Assembly: GCA_964622545.1 (NCBI GenBank)
Contig: CAZUQM010000036.1
Location: forward strand, 9,503-73,502
Origin: JAFGLZ01 sp964622545
GTDB lineage: Bacteria; Planctomycetota; Phycisphaerae; UBA1845; JAFGLZ01
DNA length: 64,000 nt
Reading direction: 5' to 3'
Below are positions 42,711-51,295 of the stretch, one piece after another. The notes under the pieces were generated by a model. It was not told the origin of the DNA, did not search any database, and worked only from the letters and a program-made list of their open reading frames with translations. Numbering within the stretch: position 1 is the first letter of the stretch; every line of letters starts with the position of its first letter. The position numbers were made by a program, and so were the translations under genes.

Positions 42711-43991
42711 TCATAGCGTCCATCCCTTTCGGGATTCCGGCCGGATGAGCTCCGTCGCCTCGGGCTCGTTGGTGGCCTTCAGGTTCTCGGCGTCCCAGAC
42801 GATCGGTTTGCCGAGACGGTAGGCCACGTTGCCCAGCAGGACGGTCTCGGTCAGCGGCCCGGCGTAGTCGAAACCGGCCGACGGTTTGCGGCCGGTCTTG
42901 CAGCACGCGATCCAGTCATGGTGGTGGCGTACGGGATCGAGGAACGCCTTGGAACGCTGCTGGGGTTCGGAGCCCTCCTTACCCAACACGACATAGCGGT
43001 TGTAGTCGGCCAGGAGCCGGCCCTTCTGCCCGATGAACAGGACGCCCATCTTCCAGTCGCTGTAGGGGCCTTTGGGAAACGGGCCTATGCGTTTGGGTCC
43101 GTTGATCCATGTCAAACGCACGGGTGGGCTGTCGTTGCGGGCGGGGAAGTCGTACCGCACGATCATCCGGCGTGGCGTGCTCTCGGGGTGCACCGGGGGG
43201 CCTTCGGCCTCGATCCTGCGCGGGTGGTCCAGCTCGAGCGCCCAGTACGGCAGGTCGATCAGGTGGCAGCCGAAGTCTCCGAGCATGCCTCCGCCGAAAT
43301 CCCACCAGCCCCTCCACTTCTTGGGCAGGTACGCGGGGTGATACGGTCGGCGCGGGGCCGGCCCGAGCCAGAGGTCATAGTGCAGTCCGGGCGGGACCGG
43401 CGGGGAGGCCTTTGGACGGTCGCCGGGGGCGTACCCGCCGCGCCGCCAGACGACGACCTCTGTGACCGGGCCTATCACACCCTTACGTAGGTCTTCGACG
43501 ACCCGTCGGTACGTGCCGGCGACGTGCATCTGGATGCCCATCTGCGTGGCGACGCGCGTGGTGGCGGCCTTGGCCGCGATCTGCCTGGCCTCGTAGACCG
43601 AGTGCGTCAGCGGCTTCTCGCAGTACACGTGCTTGCCGGCGTCGAGGGCCATCATGGTGATGACGGCGTGGGTGTGATCGGGCGTGGAGATGAGGACCGC
43701 GTCGACGTCCTTCCTGTCGAGCAGGCGTCGGAAGTCGACGGTGAAGTCGGCCCAGGGAAGCCACTTGCGGGTGTCGGCGGCCTGTCTCTCGTCGGCGTCG
43801 CACAGGGCGACGATCCTCTCGCCGCGCATCGCGAACAGATTCGCCTTGCCGCGATTGGCCGCGCCGACCACGGCGATGCCCAGCTTCTCGTTCGGCGAGG
43901 CGCCCTTGAGCAGGGCCGGCCTGCCGACCGTGCACGCGCCGGCCGCCGCCAGGGCCGTTCCTCTTAGAAACGATCTTCGCGTCTGCGACAT
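42711..43991 (-). CDS. Tat-exported Gfo/Idh/MocA oxidoreductase
   Basis: 426 residues. The twin-arginine signal QTRRSFLRGTALAAAGA shows folded export. A Rossmann domain follows (IAVVGAANRGKAN, nucleotide-binding loop) with the EKP motif in VYCEKPLTHS that supplies the catalytic Lys, then the C-terminal alpha/beta domain (GGGMLGDFGCHLIDLPYW). Family enzymes use tightly bound NAD(P) to oxidise or reduce sugars and inositols. CGGAGG lies 5 nt before the start. It heads the operon with the DUF1080 and DUF4091 genes, suggesting a periplasmic keto-sugar route. Confidence 0.92.
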   Translation of the reverse strand: MSQTRRSFLRGTALAAAGACTVGRPALLKGASPNEKLGIAVVGAANRGKANLFAMRGERIVALCDADERQAADTRKWLPWADFTVDFRRLLDRKDVDAVLISTPDHTHAVITMMALDAGKHVYCEKPLTHSVYEARQIAAKAATTRVATQMGIQMHVAGTYRRVVEDLRKGVIGPVTEVVVWRRGGYAPGDRPKASPPVPPGLHYDLWLGPAPRRPYHPAYLPKKWRGWWDFGGGMLGDFGCHLIDLPYWALELDHPRRIEAEGPPVHPESTPRRMIVRYDFPARNDSPPVRLTWINGPKRIGPFPKGPYSDWKMGVLFIGQKGRLLADYNRYVVLGKEGSEPQQRSKAFLDPVRHHHDWIACCKTGRKPSAGFDYAGPLTETVLLGNVAYRLGKPIVWDAENLKATNEPEATELIRPESRKGWTL

Positions 43992-44109
43992 TGCGTCCTC
44001 CGAAGCTGCCGCTTGAGCCGCCTCATGCCGTGTTTGGCAAGCGACGGCGCTGCGACGGCCGTGGCAGGCCGTCTGCGCGAACCAGCTTAGCGAAACGAGG
44101 GTCTGCTTT

Positions 44110-44280
44110 GAATATCAGAAAGTGTTCAGGTGCGCGATGAACGGCCGCACGGTCTATGTGGCCGACCTCGATCCGCGGAAGCGCACGATCACGGGCGCGA
44201 CACCGGTCGCCAACGAAGAAGGCAGGCCGGTCTGGTTGGCCTATCCGCAATGGACGAAGGGAGAAGCTGCGACGGTCTAG
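44110..44280 (+). pseudogene. C-terminal fragment of a WD40/PD40-like (TolB-type) protein
   Basis: A plus-strand frame reads EYQKVFRCAMNGRTVYVADL and continues DPRKRTITGATPVANEEG, then VWLAYPQWTKGEAA, ending at 44280. The AxYVADxDPxxRTxT followed by YPxW pattern is that of PD40 beta-propeller repeats in secreted planctomycete proteins. Only about one repeat remains, there is no signal or start region, and the whole is too short to fold alone. It is most likely a remnant. The identification is from pattern memory. Confidence 0.4.
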
Positions 44281-44361
44281 CACGCCGGCAAGAGGCCCTA
44301 GTCCCCGACCACACTTGTTTCTGTGGGTTCCGATCAGGAGGGCGAGACGCCGCTCAGAGCA

Positions 44362-44421
44362 GCGACCGTTAGGGAGCTGTGCTGTTGGAGCGCTTGAACG
44401 GCAACGCTCCCTCACGGTCGC
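44362..44421. repeat. 16-bp near-perfect inverted repeat
   Basis: GCGACCGTTAGGGAGC at 44362-44377 and GCTCCCTCACGGTCGC at 44406-44421 are reverse complements except for one base, with a 28-bp spacer. It could form a long hairpin in RNA. It lies beyond the 3' end of the DUF1080 gene at 44693. Its GCTCCCT/AGGGAGC sequence looks like an interspersed palindromic element rather than a classical terminator. Confidence 0.6.
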
Positions 44422-44692
44422 GTCTCCGGCGCGGCATCGATCCGAAGTGGGAGCGTCTCCGACGGCGACCCCGAAGCTGGGGAACCGACAGATTCAAATG
44501 AGTCGGACTACTAGCCGTAGACGGTAAAAGGCGGTTCGACCAGGAAGGTGTCCACGGACGACGACGACGCGTCCATCGCCCCGCACGGCGAGGCGACGCC
44601 CAAGGAGGTTACGGGTTGTTTGAGACGGCTGGGCGTCCGGGCTCGGTCCGTGGCCGGGGACGGGCGGAGCACCCGTTTGTCCGCTGGATCGT

Positions 44693-45412
44693 CTAGCGTG
44701 GAGAGCTTGGTGCGGCGCGATCCGCCATCCTCGACCCAGGCTCGCTGCTGAGCTCGCGGATGCGGATGTGACGGAACTCGCACACGCCGGTGCGGTGGTG
44801 CTGCTGCAGGAAGAGATAGCCCTGGTCGTAGGTCGTGTCGCGGGCGTCGACGACCAGCTTGCCGTTGACCCAGACCTGCATGCGCGGGCCGACGGCGCGG
44901 AGCCGCAGCTCGAACCACTCGCCGTCCTCGATGTCGGTCGGTCGGGCAGGATGTCGGTTGTAGATCGAACCCGTCGGGTTCCTGCGGTCATGATGGTCGA
45001 TCTGGACCTCGTATCTGGGCGGGTACTCCTTGCTCTGGTCGATATGGCGCTGACAGCGAAAACAGACGCCGCTGTTGCCGCGGCCGCCGGCGGTGTCCCA
45101 TACCCGGGCCTCGAGGACGAGCTCGAAATCCTTGAAGGTCCGCTCGGTCCGCAGGTAACCTTTTCCGCCCTCCGAACGCAGCACGCCGTCACGGAACGTC
45201 CAGACGGGCTTGTCGCGCCATCGGTGCTTGAGCCAACCGGTCAGGTCCCTACCGTTGAACAGCGGTTGCCACGCGCCGGGCTCGACCGAGACGACCCGCT
45301 CGGACGAGGTCGACCCGGGCCCCTGCGAGCAACCCACCACCACCAAGGTTGCCAGAACCACCCAGGACCAGGGCTCGCGCCTCACCTCTTGACCAACACG
45401 TCGTGCGCTCAT
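44693..45412 (-). CDS. DUF1080 lipoprotein (3-keto-disaccharide hydrolase family)
   Basis: 239 residues, GAGGAG 4 nt before the ATG. The leader ends in a lipobox (VVVGC), so it is anchored in a membrane. The DUF1080 domain shows WQPLFNGRDLTGWLKHRWRD, WTFRDGVLRSEGG, FKDFELVLEARVWDTAGGRGNSGV-type strands and YEVQIDHHD. It is a paralogue of the protein at 41874-42596 in fold but with a different anchor. It is 115 bp beyond the GH95 stop in the same orientation, so it may act on the product of that enzyme. Confidence 0.88.
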   Translation of the reverse strand: MSARRVGQEVRREPWSWVVLATLVVVGCSQGPGSTSSERVVSVEPGAWQPLFNGRDLTGWLKHRWRDKPVWTFRDGVLRSEGGKGYLRTERTFKDFELVLEARVWDTAGGRGNSGVCFRCQRHIDQSKEYPPRYEVQIDHHDRRNPTGSIYNRHPARPTDIEDGEWFELRLRAVGPRMQVWVNGKLVVDARDTTYDQGYLFLQQHHRTGVCEFRHIRIRELSSEPGSRMADRAAPSSPR

Positions 45413-45526
45413 CCGTCTCCTCGGTCTGTCAGCGGCGCCCGCCCAACCAGCGGCACGCCATCACGACTCCTCGTCATGCTACCCTATCGCTCGAGACGCC
45501 AGCCCCGTTATCAGGAAGGCGCCGCA

Positions 45527-47962
45527 TCACTTCAACGGGATCAGCTCGTAGGTCGCGCCCTTCTCCGTCTCGACGACCACCGCGCCCTGCCTGGCCACGC
45601 CGCCGTCCACGCGCAAAGGCACGGGCGCCGAGACGCGGCAGGACCCGCCCCGCGTTGAACGGATGCGGCCGTGTCGGAGGCGAGCATCTTCCCATGCGAT
45701 GTCGACGATGAAGCCGCCTCGGGCCTTGAGCCCACGGACGTGACCCGTCGGCCAAGCCTTGGGCAGGGCGGGCAGCAACCGGATCTCGCCGGCGTGGCTC
45801 TGTAGGAGCATCTCGGCGATGCCGGCCGTCCCGCCGAAGTTGCCGTCGATCTGGAACGGCGGATGGTTGTCGAAGAGGTTGGGATGCGTGCTTTTCTTGA
45901 GCAGCAGGACGAGGTGCTTGTGCGCCGCCTCGCCGTCCATGAGGCGGGCGTAGAAGTTCACGACCCAGGCCCGACTCCAGCCGGTGTGGCCGCCGCCATG
46001 GCTGAGGCGCCGCTCGATGGTCTTTCGCGCGGCCTCGAACAGCCGAGGGGTCCGCGGCGTGATCTGGGCGAACGGATGCAGGCCGAGGAGATGGCTCACG
46101 TGCCGGTGGCCGGGCTCCTTCTCTTGGTAGTCCTCAATCCATTCCTGGATCGTACCGTCCTTGCCGATCTGCAGCGGTGGCAGCCTCTTAAGGGCGTCCT
46201 CCAGCTTTTCTCGGAATCCCGCATCGACGTCGAGAAGGCGCGATCCGCGAACCACGGATTCGAAGACCACGCGCACGAGCGTCGTATGGTAGGTGGATCC
46301 TCGGGTGATTCGCACCGGCTTGCCGGTCTTCGGGTGGATGTAGCTGTTCTCGGGCGAGGCCGACGGGACGATGACGAGCCTGCCGTCGGGGTCCTCGACG
46401 AGGTAGTCCATCAAGAACTCGGCCGCCCCCTTGAGGACCGGGTAGGCGCGGCGGCGCAGAAAGGCTTCGTCCCTCGTGAAGGCGTAGTGCCGCCACAGCG
46501 TCATGGCCATCCACGCCCCGGCCAACGGATCGAGGACGCCGTTCTGAAACTGCGACCCTCGATTGGAGCCGGACGGCGTCGTGCGCCCGAAGATGGGGCT
46601 GCAGTGGAAGGCCACCCACCCATGGGCGTTGTAGAGCCTGCGAGCCGAGACCCGGCCCTTGGCCGCCAGGTTGGTGAACCAGTCCGTCAGCGCATCCATG
46701 GTCTCGGACAGGTTGCAGAGGTCGGCGGGCCAGTAGTTCATCTGGAGGTTGATGTTGAGATGGAAATCGGCTTCCCAGGGCGCCCACATGCGGTCGTTCC
46801 AGATCCCTTGCAGGTTGGCCGGGATCCGCCCCGGGCGGCGTGAGCTCGACATGAGCAGGTACCGACCGAACCGGAAGTAGAGGGCCAGCAGGCCGGGGTC
46901 GTCGGCGCCCCGCTTGACCGCGGCGAGGCGCTCGTCGGTGGGCAGCGCGTCCTGCTTGGTGGAGCCCAGGTCGAGCGAGACGCGATCGACGATCGCCCGG
47001 TGTTCGGCCACGTGGTCGCGGCGGAGCTCCTGCCACGATTTCCTGGCGGCCTTGGCGAGGATCGCGTCCGCCTCCCGCCCCGGATCGATGCCGCGATCGA
47101 AGTCCATCTTGTCGAGGCTGAAGTCGGTGGCGGCCGTCAGCAGCAGGACGAGCTGGTCGGCGCCCTTCACGACCAGGTGGTCGCCCTGTCCGCGAACCGC
47201 CCCGCCCGTGGTCCGGGCCAGCAGCCGCCCGGCGAAGCGCATGTGTCTGCCTGCTGGGCCCGACCCGCCCGGATTGTCCTCGGGGCCTCCTTCCGATTTC
47301 GGAACGTCGACGATCTGGCCATCCATGTGGAGGCGATCGTCGCCGCGGACCGTCACCTTCATGTCCTTCTTGCGCGTCAGGCGGATCGTCCCCGAGACCT
47401 CGCCGCTCAGGCGGACGGCCACGACGTCGTCGACGGCCGAGATCAGGACCTCCCGCTCCATACGGCGGCCGCCCGCGGCGTAACGGACCCGGGCGATGCC
47501 GGACCGCAGATCGAGCTGGCGGCGGTAGTCCGTCACGTCGGGTCCGTGATCGAGCTCGATCCACAGATCGCCGAACGGTTCGTACGAGCGGAAGGACGTC
47601 GGGCGCTTCGTCATCGTCTCCAGGCCGAAGGCGCGGGCCTCGGAGATCTTCCCCTCCAGCACGAGTCGCTGAACCACCTTCAGGTTTTCGGCGAAGCCCT
47701 CGGGATAGGCGTCGACGGGCTCGCCCGCCCACAGGCTTTCTTCGTTGAGCTGGATGCGCTCCTTCGGGGCGGTCCCGAAGAGCATCCCGCCGAGCCGGCC
47801 GTTGCCGAGGGCCAGCGCCTGGGTCCACGTCTCCGCCGGTTGGCGGTACCAGAGGAGGTGGTCGTCCGCCGCGGCCGCACGGGCCCGACCGGCGAACGCG
47901 GGCGCGAGGCCCGACAGCACCATGAGCACCCTCAGCGTTCTAGCCACCATGCGATTGCGCAT
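45527..47962 (-). CDS. GH95 alpha-L-fucosidase/galactosidase
   Basis: 811 residues from the ATG at 47962 (AAAGGAG 5 nt upstream; a start nine codons earlier is weaker). Signal peptide to about residue 31. The N-terminal domain has the typical PAETWTQALALGNGRLGGMLFG. The catalytic (alpha/alpha)6 barrel includes the Asn pair in NINLQMNYWP, the acid Glu in SASPENSY and the Asp in FQIDGNFGG, which correspond to the residues known in the bifidobacterial AfcA enzyme. GH95 enzymes invert and remove terminal alpha-1,2-L-fucose or alpha-L-galactose. A sulfatase gene lies 33 bp upstream in the same direction, so sulfated fucose-containing glycans are a likely target. Confidence 0.93.
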   Translation of the reverse strand: MRNRMVARTLRVLMVLSGLAPAFAGRARAAAADDHLLWYRQPAETWTQALALGNGRLGGMLFGTAPKERIQLNEESLWAGEPVDAYPEGFAENLKVVQRLVLEGKISEARAFGLETMTKRPTSFRSYEPFGDLWIELDHGPDVTDYRRQLDLRSGIARVRYAAGGRRMEREVLISAVDDVVAVRLSGEVSGTIRLTRKKDMKVTVRGDDRLHMDGQIVDVPKSEGGPEDNPGGSGPAGRHMRFAGRLLARTTGGAVRGQGDHLVVKGADQLVLLLTAATDFSLDKMDFDRGIDPGREADAILAKAARKSWQELRRDHVAEHRAIVDRVSLDLGSTKQDALPTDERLAAVKRGADDPGLLALYFRFGRYLLMSSSRRPGRIPANLQGIWNDRMWAPWEADFHLNINLQMNYWPADLCNLSETMDALTDWFTNLAAKGRVSARRLYNAHGWVAFHCSPIFGRTTPSGSNRGSQFQNGVLDPLAGAWMAMTLWRHYAFTRDEAFLRRRAYPVLKGAAEFLMDYLVEDPDGRLVIVPSASPENSYIHPKTGKPVRITRGSTYHTTLVRVVFESVVRGSRLLDVDAGFREKLEDALKRLPPLQIGKDGTIQEWIEDYQEKEPGHRHVSHLLGLHPFAQITPRTPRLFEAARKTIERRLSHGGGHTGWSRAWVVNFYARLMDGEAAHKHLVLLLKKSTHPNLFDNHPPFQIDGNFGGTAGIAEMLLQSHAGEIRLLPALPKAWPTGHVRGLKARGGFIVDIAWEDARLRHGRIRSTRGGSCRVSAPVPLRVDGGVARQGAVVVETEKGATYELIPLK

Positions 47963-47995
47963 CGCCGCTCCTTTCGGTTTGACGCCCATACCCCG

Positions 47996-49456
47996 TCATT
48001 TCGAAACGAGGTGGACCTCGTGTCCCGATCGGCGCAAACAGCCCATCAGCGTGTCGCGAAGCCTCTGCGCCTTGTCGGGGTCTTGATCGGCCAGGTTCGT
48101 GGTCTCGCCCAGGTCGCTCGAGAGGTGGAAGAGCTGCGTCGGCCGCACATACGAAGGCAACCGGGGCCGGAAACCTTGTCGCTTCGTCGGCCGCCAGAAC
48201 TGCACCAGCTTGTCCTCGCCGTCGAGAATCGCCGAGTGGGGGTAGCTCGACGCGTAGCGATGAAAGACCAGCGGGGCCCGGTGGATACTCTGGTCGCCGC
48301 GCCCCTCCAGCAGCGGTCGGATGCTGACGCCGTCGAGATCGGCAGGCAACGCCTTGTTGCCTCCTGCAAGCCGCGCGATGGTGGGCAAGAGGTCCCACCC
48401 GACGACCGGGGTCTTGCAGAAGCTTCCCTTGGCGATCCCGGGCCCGCGGACGATAAAGGGCACACGGATGCCGCCCTCGAACAACGTCCACTTGCCCGCG
48501 CGGAGCGGATGGTTGCGGCCCGCGTCGTTCACGGCGTCCGGGTGGGAAAGGTGCTTGCGGCGGTCCGGCGGGATCCAGGGCACCGCGCCGTTGTCGGCCA
48601 TGTAGAACACGTAGGTCTTGTCGGCGATGCCCAGGGTCTCGAGCTCGTCCAAAACGCGGCCGACGCCGGCGTCGAGATCCTCGGTCATACCGGCGAAGGC
48701 GGGGATGCGGTGGTGCTTGCCCGGCGGGCGCTTCCGACAGGCCTCGAGGCTGGCGCGGCGGGTCTGCATGTCGACGTGGACCGCATAGTGCGAGATCTGC
48801 ACGAAGAAGGGCCTGCCCTGGCTTGCCGCGCGCCTCATGAAGTCCACCGCGTGCCCGGTGATGCTGAAGATTCGCTTCGGGTCGTCCATCACGCCGTAGC
48901 GTCGCCACTTCTCCTTCTTGTCGAAGTCGGTGCCTTCGCTGCCCACGCTGTTGCGGGTGTTGCCGTCGCTCTCGTCGTAGCCCAGGTGTTTCGGAGCGAG
49001 GTCGGTGCGGAGGTCCCATTTGCCGAAATGGGCCGCCATGTAGTTCGGATCGACGGCCTTCAGGGCTCGCGGGATCGTCAGGCGCTGCGTGCCGGGCGGG
49101 TAGCGTTTGGCGAACGCGTCGTCATCGCCCATCCGGGCGGGCGTCTGCCCGAACTGGATGCTGCGACGGGTCGGACAGCACAGGGCCGCCGGGGCGTAGC
49201 CCTGGCAGAACCTCATCCCGCCTCTCGCCAGGCGCTCGAGGTTGGGCGTTCGGTAGTAGTCGCTTTGCGCATCATCGCGCTGCGGGTGCATCGCGACCGA
49301 CGTCCCGTTCCAGCCCTGATCGTCGGCGAGGATGAGCACGAAACTCGGCGCGCCGCCCCGCCGGGCTGATTCAGCGGCGTGCGGCCATAGCAGGCATGCG
49401 ATCGTCGCGGCGATGATCGGACGCACGCCCTTCCGTCGATACACACTCTGGAGCAT
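47996..49456 (-). CDS. secreted sulfatase
   Basis: 486 residues from the ATG at 49456 (AAGGACG upstream; the longer frame to 49549 lacks support). Signal peptide to about residue 31. Metal ligands D45/D46 in LILADDQGWN. The formylglycine motif C-C-P-T-R gives C93 as modified residue, followed by the AAHFGKWDLR second signature, and a third Asp/Asn set in YMADNGAVPW. It is the first gene of a minus-strand pair with GH95 (33-bp gap). It differs strongly from the sulfatase at 32969, so the two probably act on different sulfate positions. Confidence 0.92.
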   Translation of the reverse strand: MLQSVYRRKGVRPIIAATIACLLWPHAAESARRGGAPSFVLILADDQGWNGTSVAMHPQRDDAQSDYYRTPNLERLARGGMRFCQGYAPAALCCPTRRSIQFGQTPARMGDDDAFAKRYPPGTQRLTIPRALKAVDPNYMAAHFGKWDLRTDLAPKHLGYDESDGNTRNSVGSEGTDFDKKEKWRRYGVMDDPKRIFSITGHAVDFMRRAASQGRPFFVQISHYAVHVDMQTRRASLEACRKRPPGKHHRIPAFAGMTEDLDAGVGRVLDELETLGIADKTYVFYMADNGAVPWIPPDRRKHLSHPDAVNDAGRNHPLRAGKWTLFEGGIRVPFIVRGPGIAKGSFCKTPVVGWDLLPTIARLAGGNKALPADLDGVSIRPLLEGRGDQSIHRAPLVFHRYASSYPHSAILDGEDKLVQFWRPTKRQGFRPRLPSYVRPTQLFHLSSDLGETTNLADQDPDKAQRLRDTLMGCLRRSGHEVHLVSK

Positions 49457-49802
49457 GGGTCGTCCTTGTGTGGCTCGTACGCCAGGCAGGGTCGCGCCCC
49501 AAGACGAGAGCCGCTTGCCGCAAACGCCTTCGCACGGCGGCGCTCCCACCGAGGACCAGGACCCGTCGCCACGGTAGCAGAACGACGGCGGCGTTCAACG
49601 GCCGATGCAGCTGCCCGCCATCCACAGCTCGTCTGATCTCCTCGAGCTCGGCGACGATCCGCTCGGCGAAAAAGAAGGCCCGCCGCTCGTCGTGTAGCGA
49701 CAGGCCTTGGGGATCAACGGTACCGGCTTCGAGCACGGGCGGCCTCAGGAGCACGCCGTCGGCCGACGCCCGGGCGGGCCGTCCGGCCCTGGCTCGAAGC
49801 GA
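49457..49802. other. intergenic region with a doubtful minus-strand frame
   Basis: 346 bases between the sulfatase start and the Gfo/Idh/MocA stop. A minus-strand frame (49371-49754) reads partly like protein (RRAFFFAERIVAELEEIRRA) but begins at a GTG with no ribosome site and overlaps the sulfatase 5' end in another frame. It could be a decayed gene. Nothing else was recognised. Confidence 0.4.
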
Positions 49803-51179
49803 CTACTTCTTGTCCTTCTTGCCCTTCTTCTTGGCCTTCTCGTCTTCTTTGGATGTTCCCGGAACCGGCACGACGGCCTTCATGTCGACCGGGCCCATGG
49901 CGATCTTCTTGGGACCGAGCTGCATATCCGACTTCATCATCTGGTCCCATGTCGTCTTCTTGCCGGTGTAGCACGACTCCCGGGCCATGATGGCACACAT
50001 GGTGGCGATGGCGGTGTTCTTGGCGTTGTTGTACGGCTTGTTGGCGCGGATCGCGGCGACCAGCTCGATGTGCTCTTGATCGTAGGGCGAGACCTTCACG
50101 TTCTTGCGCGGTCGACCGCGGTCGTCCTTGCCGTAGTTGTAGGCCCAGAGCTTCTGGCCGGTCGGCCCGAGGATCTCGTTGTGGCAGTTCGACGAGCCGG
50201 CCGTGCCCCGGACATGCTCGGAGACGTTGTTGACGCAACCGTCGATCTGTCGGCACATGCTGTGGACGTGGATTCCGTTCTCGTAGACGAAATCCGTGCT
50301 GAAGCAATCGAACTGGTCACCCGTGACGCGGCGGTGTCGGGCGCCGAAGCCGACGGCCTCCACCGGATGCATGCCGGTGAACCAGTTGATCACGTCGATG
50401 TTGTGGACGTGCTGCTCGACGATGTGGTCGCCCGAGAGCCAGCACCAGTTGACCCAGTCGCGGATCATGTACTCCATGTCGGACCATTCCGGCTTCTTGG
50501 TGCGGTACCAGAGCTGCCCGCCGTTCCAGTAGCAGTTCGCCGAGACGATGTCGCCGATGGCCCCCTTTCGGATCATCTCGTACGTGGAGACATAGTCGCG
50601 CTGGCTGCGCCGCTGCGTGCCCGTAGCCACGACGAGGCCCTTGGCGTCGGCCTTGTCGGCCGTCTTCATGATCGACCTCGCCCCGACCGGATCGACGGCG
50701 ACGGGCTTCTCCATGAAGACGTGCTTGCCGGCCTCGATGCAGGCGGCGAATTGCTCGGGCCGGAAGTACGGCGGCGTAGCGAGCAGGACGATGTCCACGC
50801 CGGAATCGATCAACCGCTTGTAAGCGTCGAACCCGAGGAAGCAGTTCGCTTCAGGAACCTCTTGCTTGTTCTTCTCCTTCAGGCTCTTGCGGCAATTATC
50901 GAGCCGGTCCTGGAAGACGTCGGCCAGCGCCGTAATCTGCACGTTCGGACCGGAGTTCAGGAAGTTCTGGGCAGCACCCGTTCCACGTCCGCCGCAGCCC
51001 ACGAGCCCGGCCTTGAGGGGCTTGCCGTCCGGGGCCTTGTCGAGGAACGTCTTCTTCTCGACGGCCTTGGCGGCCTCGCTCTTGGCACTGAGGGAACAGA
51101 ACGCACCGGCCGCTCCCACGGCTCCGACCGCGTTCATGAACCCGCGGCGGCTCAGAGATCCTTTCGCTTCTTGTTGCAT
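49803..51179 (-). CDS. Tat-exported Gfo/Idh/MocA oxidoreductase with lysine-rich tail
   Basis: 458 residues, GGGAGG 7 nt before the ATG. Twin-arginine signal LSRRGFMNAVGAVGAAGAF. The Rossmann motif AGLVGCGGRGTGAA binds the dinucleotide, and the EKP motif VFMEKPVAVD carries the catalytic Lys. The C-terminal domain includes SGDHIVEQHVHNIDVINWF. The chain ends with an extreme lysine-rich stretch (KEDEKAKKKGKKDKK), unusual for the family and possibly a surface-binding tail. It is monocistronic, with gaps of more than 100 bp on both sides. Confidence 0.9.
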   Translation of the reverse strand: MQQEAKGSLSRRGFMNAVGAVGAAGAFCSLSAKSEAAKAVEKKTFLDKAPDGKPLKAGLVGCGGRGTGAAQNFLNSGPNVQITALADVFQDRLDNCRKSLKEKNKQEVPEANCFLGFDAYKRLIDSGVDIVLLATPPYFRPEQFAACIEAGKHVFMEKPVAVDPVGARSIMKTADKADAKGLVVATGTQRRSQRDYVSTYEMIRKGAIGDIVSANCYWNGGQLWYRTKKPEWSDMEYMIRDWVNWCWLSGDHIVEQHVHNIDVINWFTGMHPVEAVGFGARHRRVTGDQFDCFSTDFVYENGIHVHSMCRQIDGCVNNVSEHVRGTAGSSNCHNEILGPTGQKLWAYNYGKDDRGRPRKNVKVSPYDQEHIELVAAIRANKPYNNAKNTAIATMCAIMARESCYTGKKTTWDQMMKSDMQLGPKKIAMGPVDMKAVVPVPGTSKEDEKAKKKGKKDKK

Positions 51180-51295
51180 TGGTTAGCCTCCCATCAAAGC
51201 AGCCGATCGGTTCGATTGACCTCCAGCTTCAGGCCGATCCTCACTCACGAAGGTCTGACTGTAGTCGTATCACCCGGCAAGCGAAAGCCCGACGC

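Larger units (their letters stand above)
43992..44692. other. intergenic region with a gene fragment and a long inverted repeat
   Basis: 701 bases between the Gfo/Idh/MocA start and the DUF1080 stop, both on minus. It holds the plus-strand gene fragment at 44110-44280 and the inverted repeat at 44362-44421, both described separately. No complete gene was seen. Confidence 0.5.

Noticed and set aside
49371..49754. 127-codon minus-strand frame overlapping the sulfatase 5' end
   Set aside because: Part of it reads like protein, but it starts at GTG without a ribosome site, overlaps a confident gene in another frame and matches no family I recognise.
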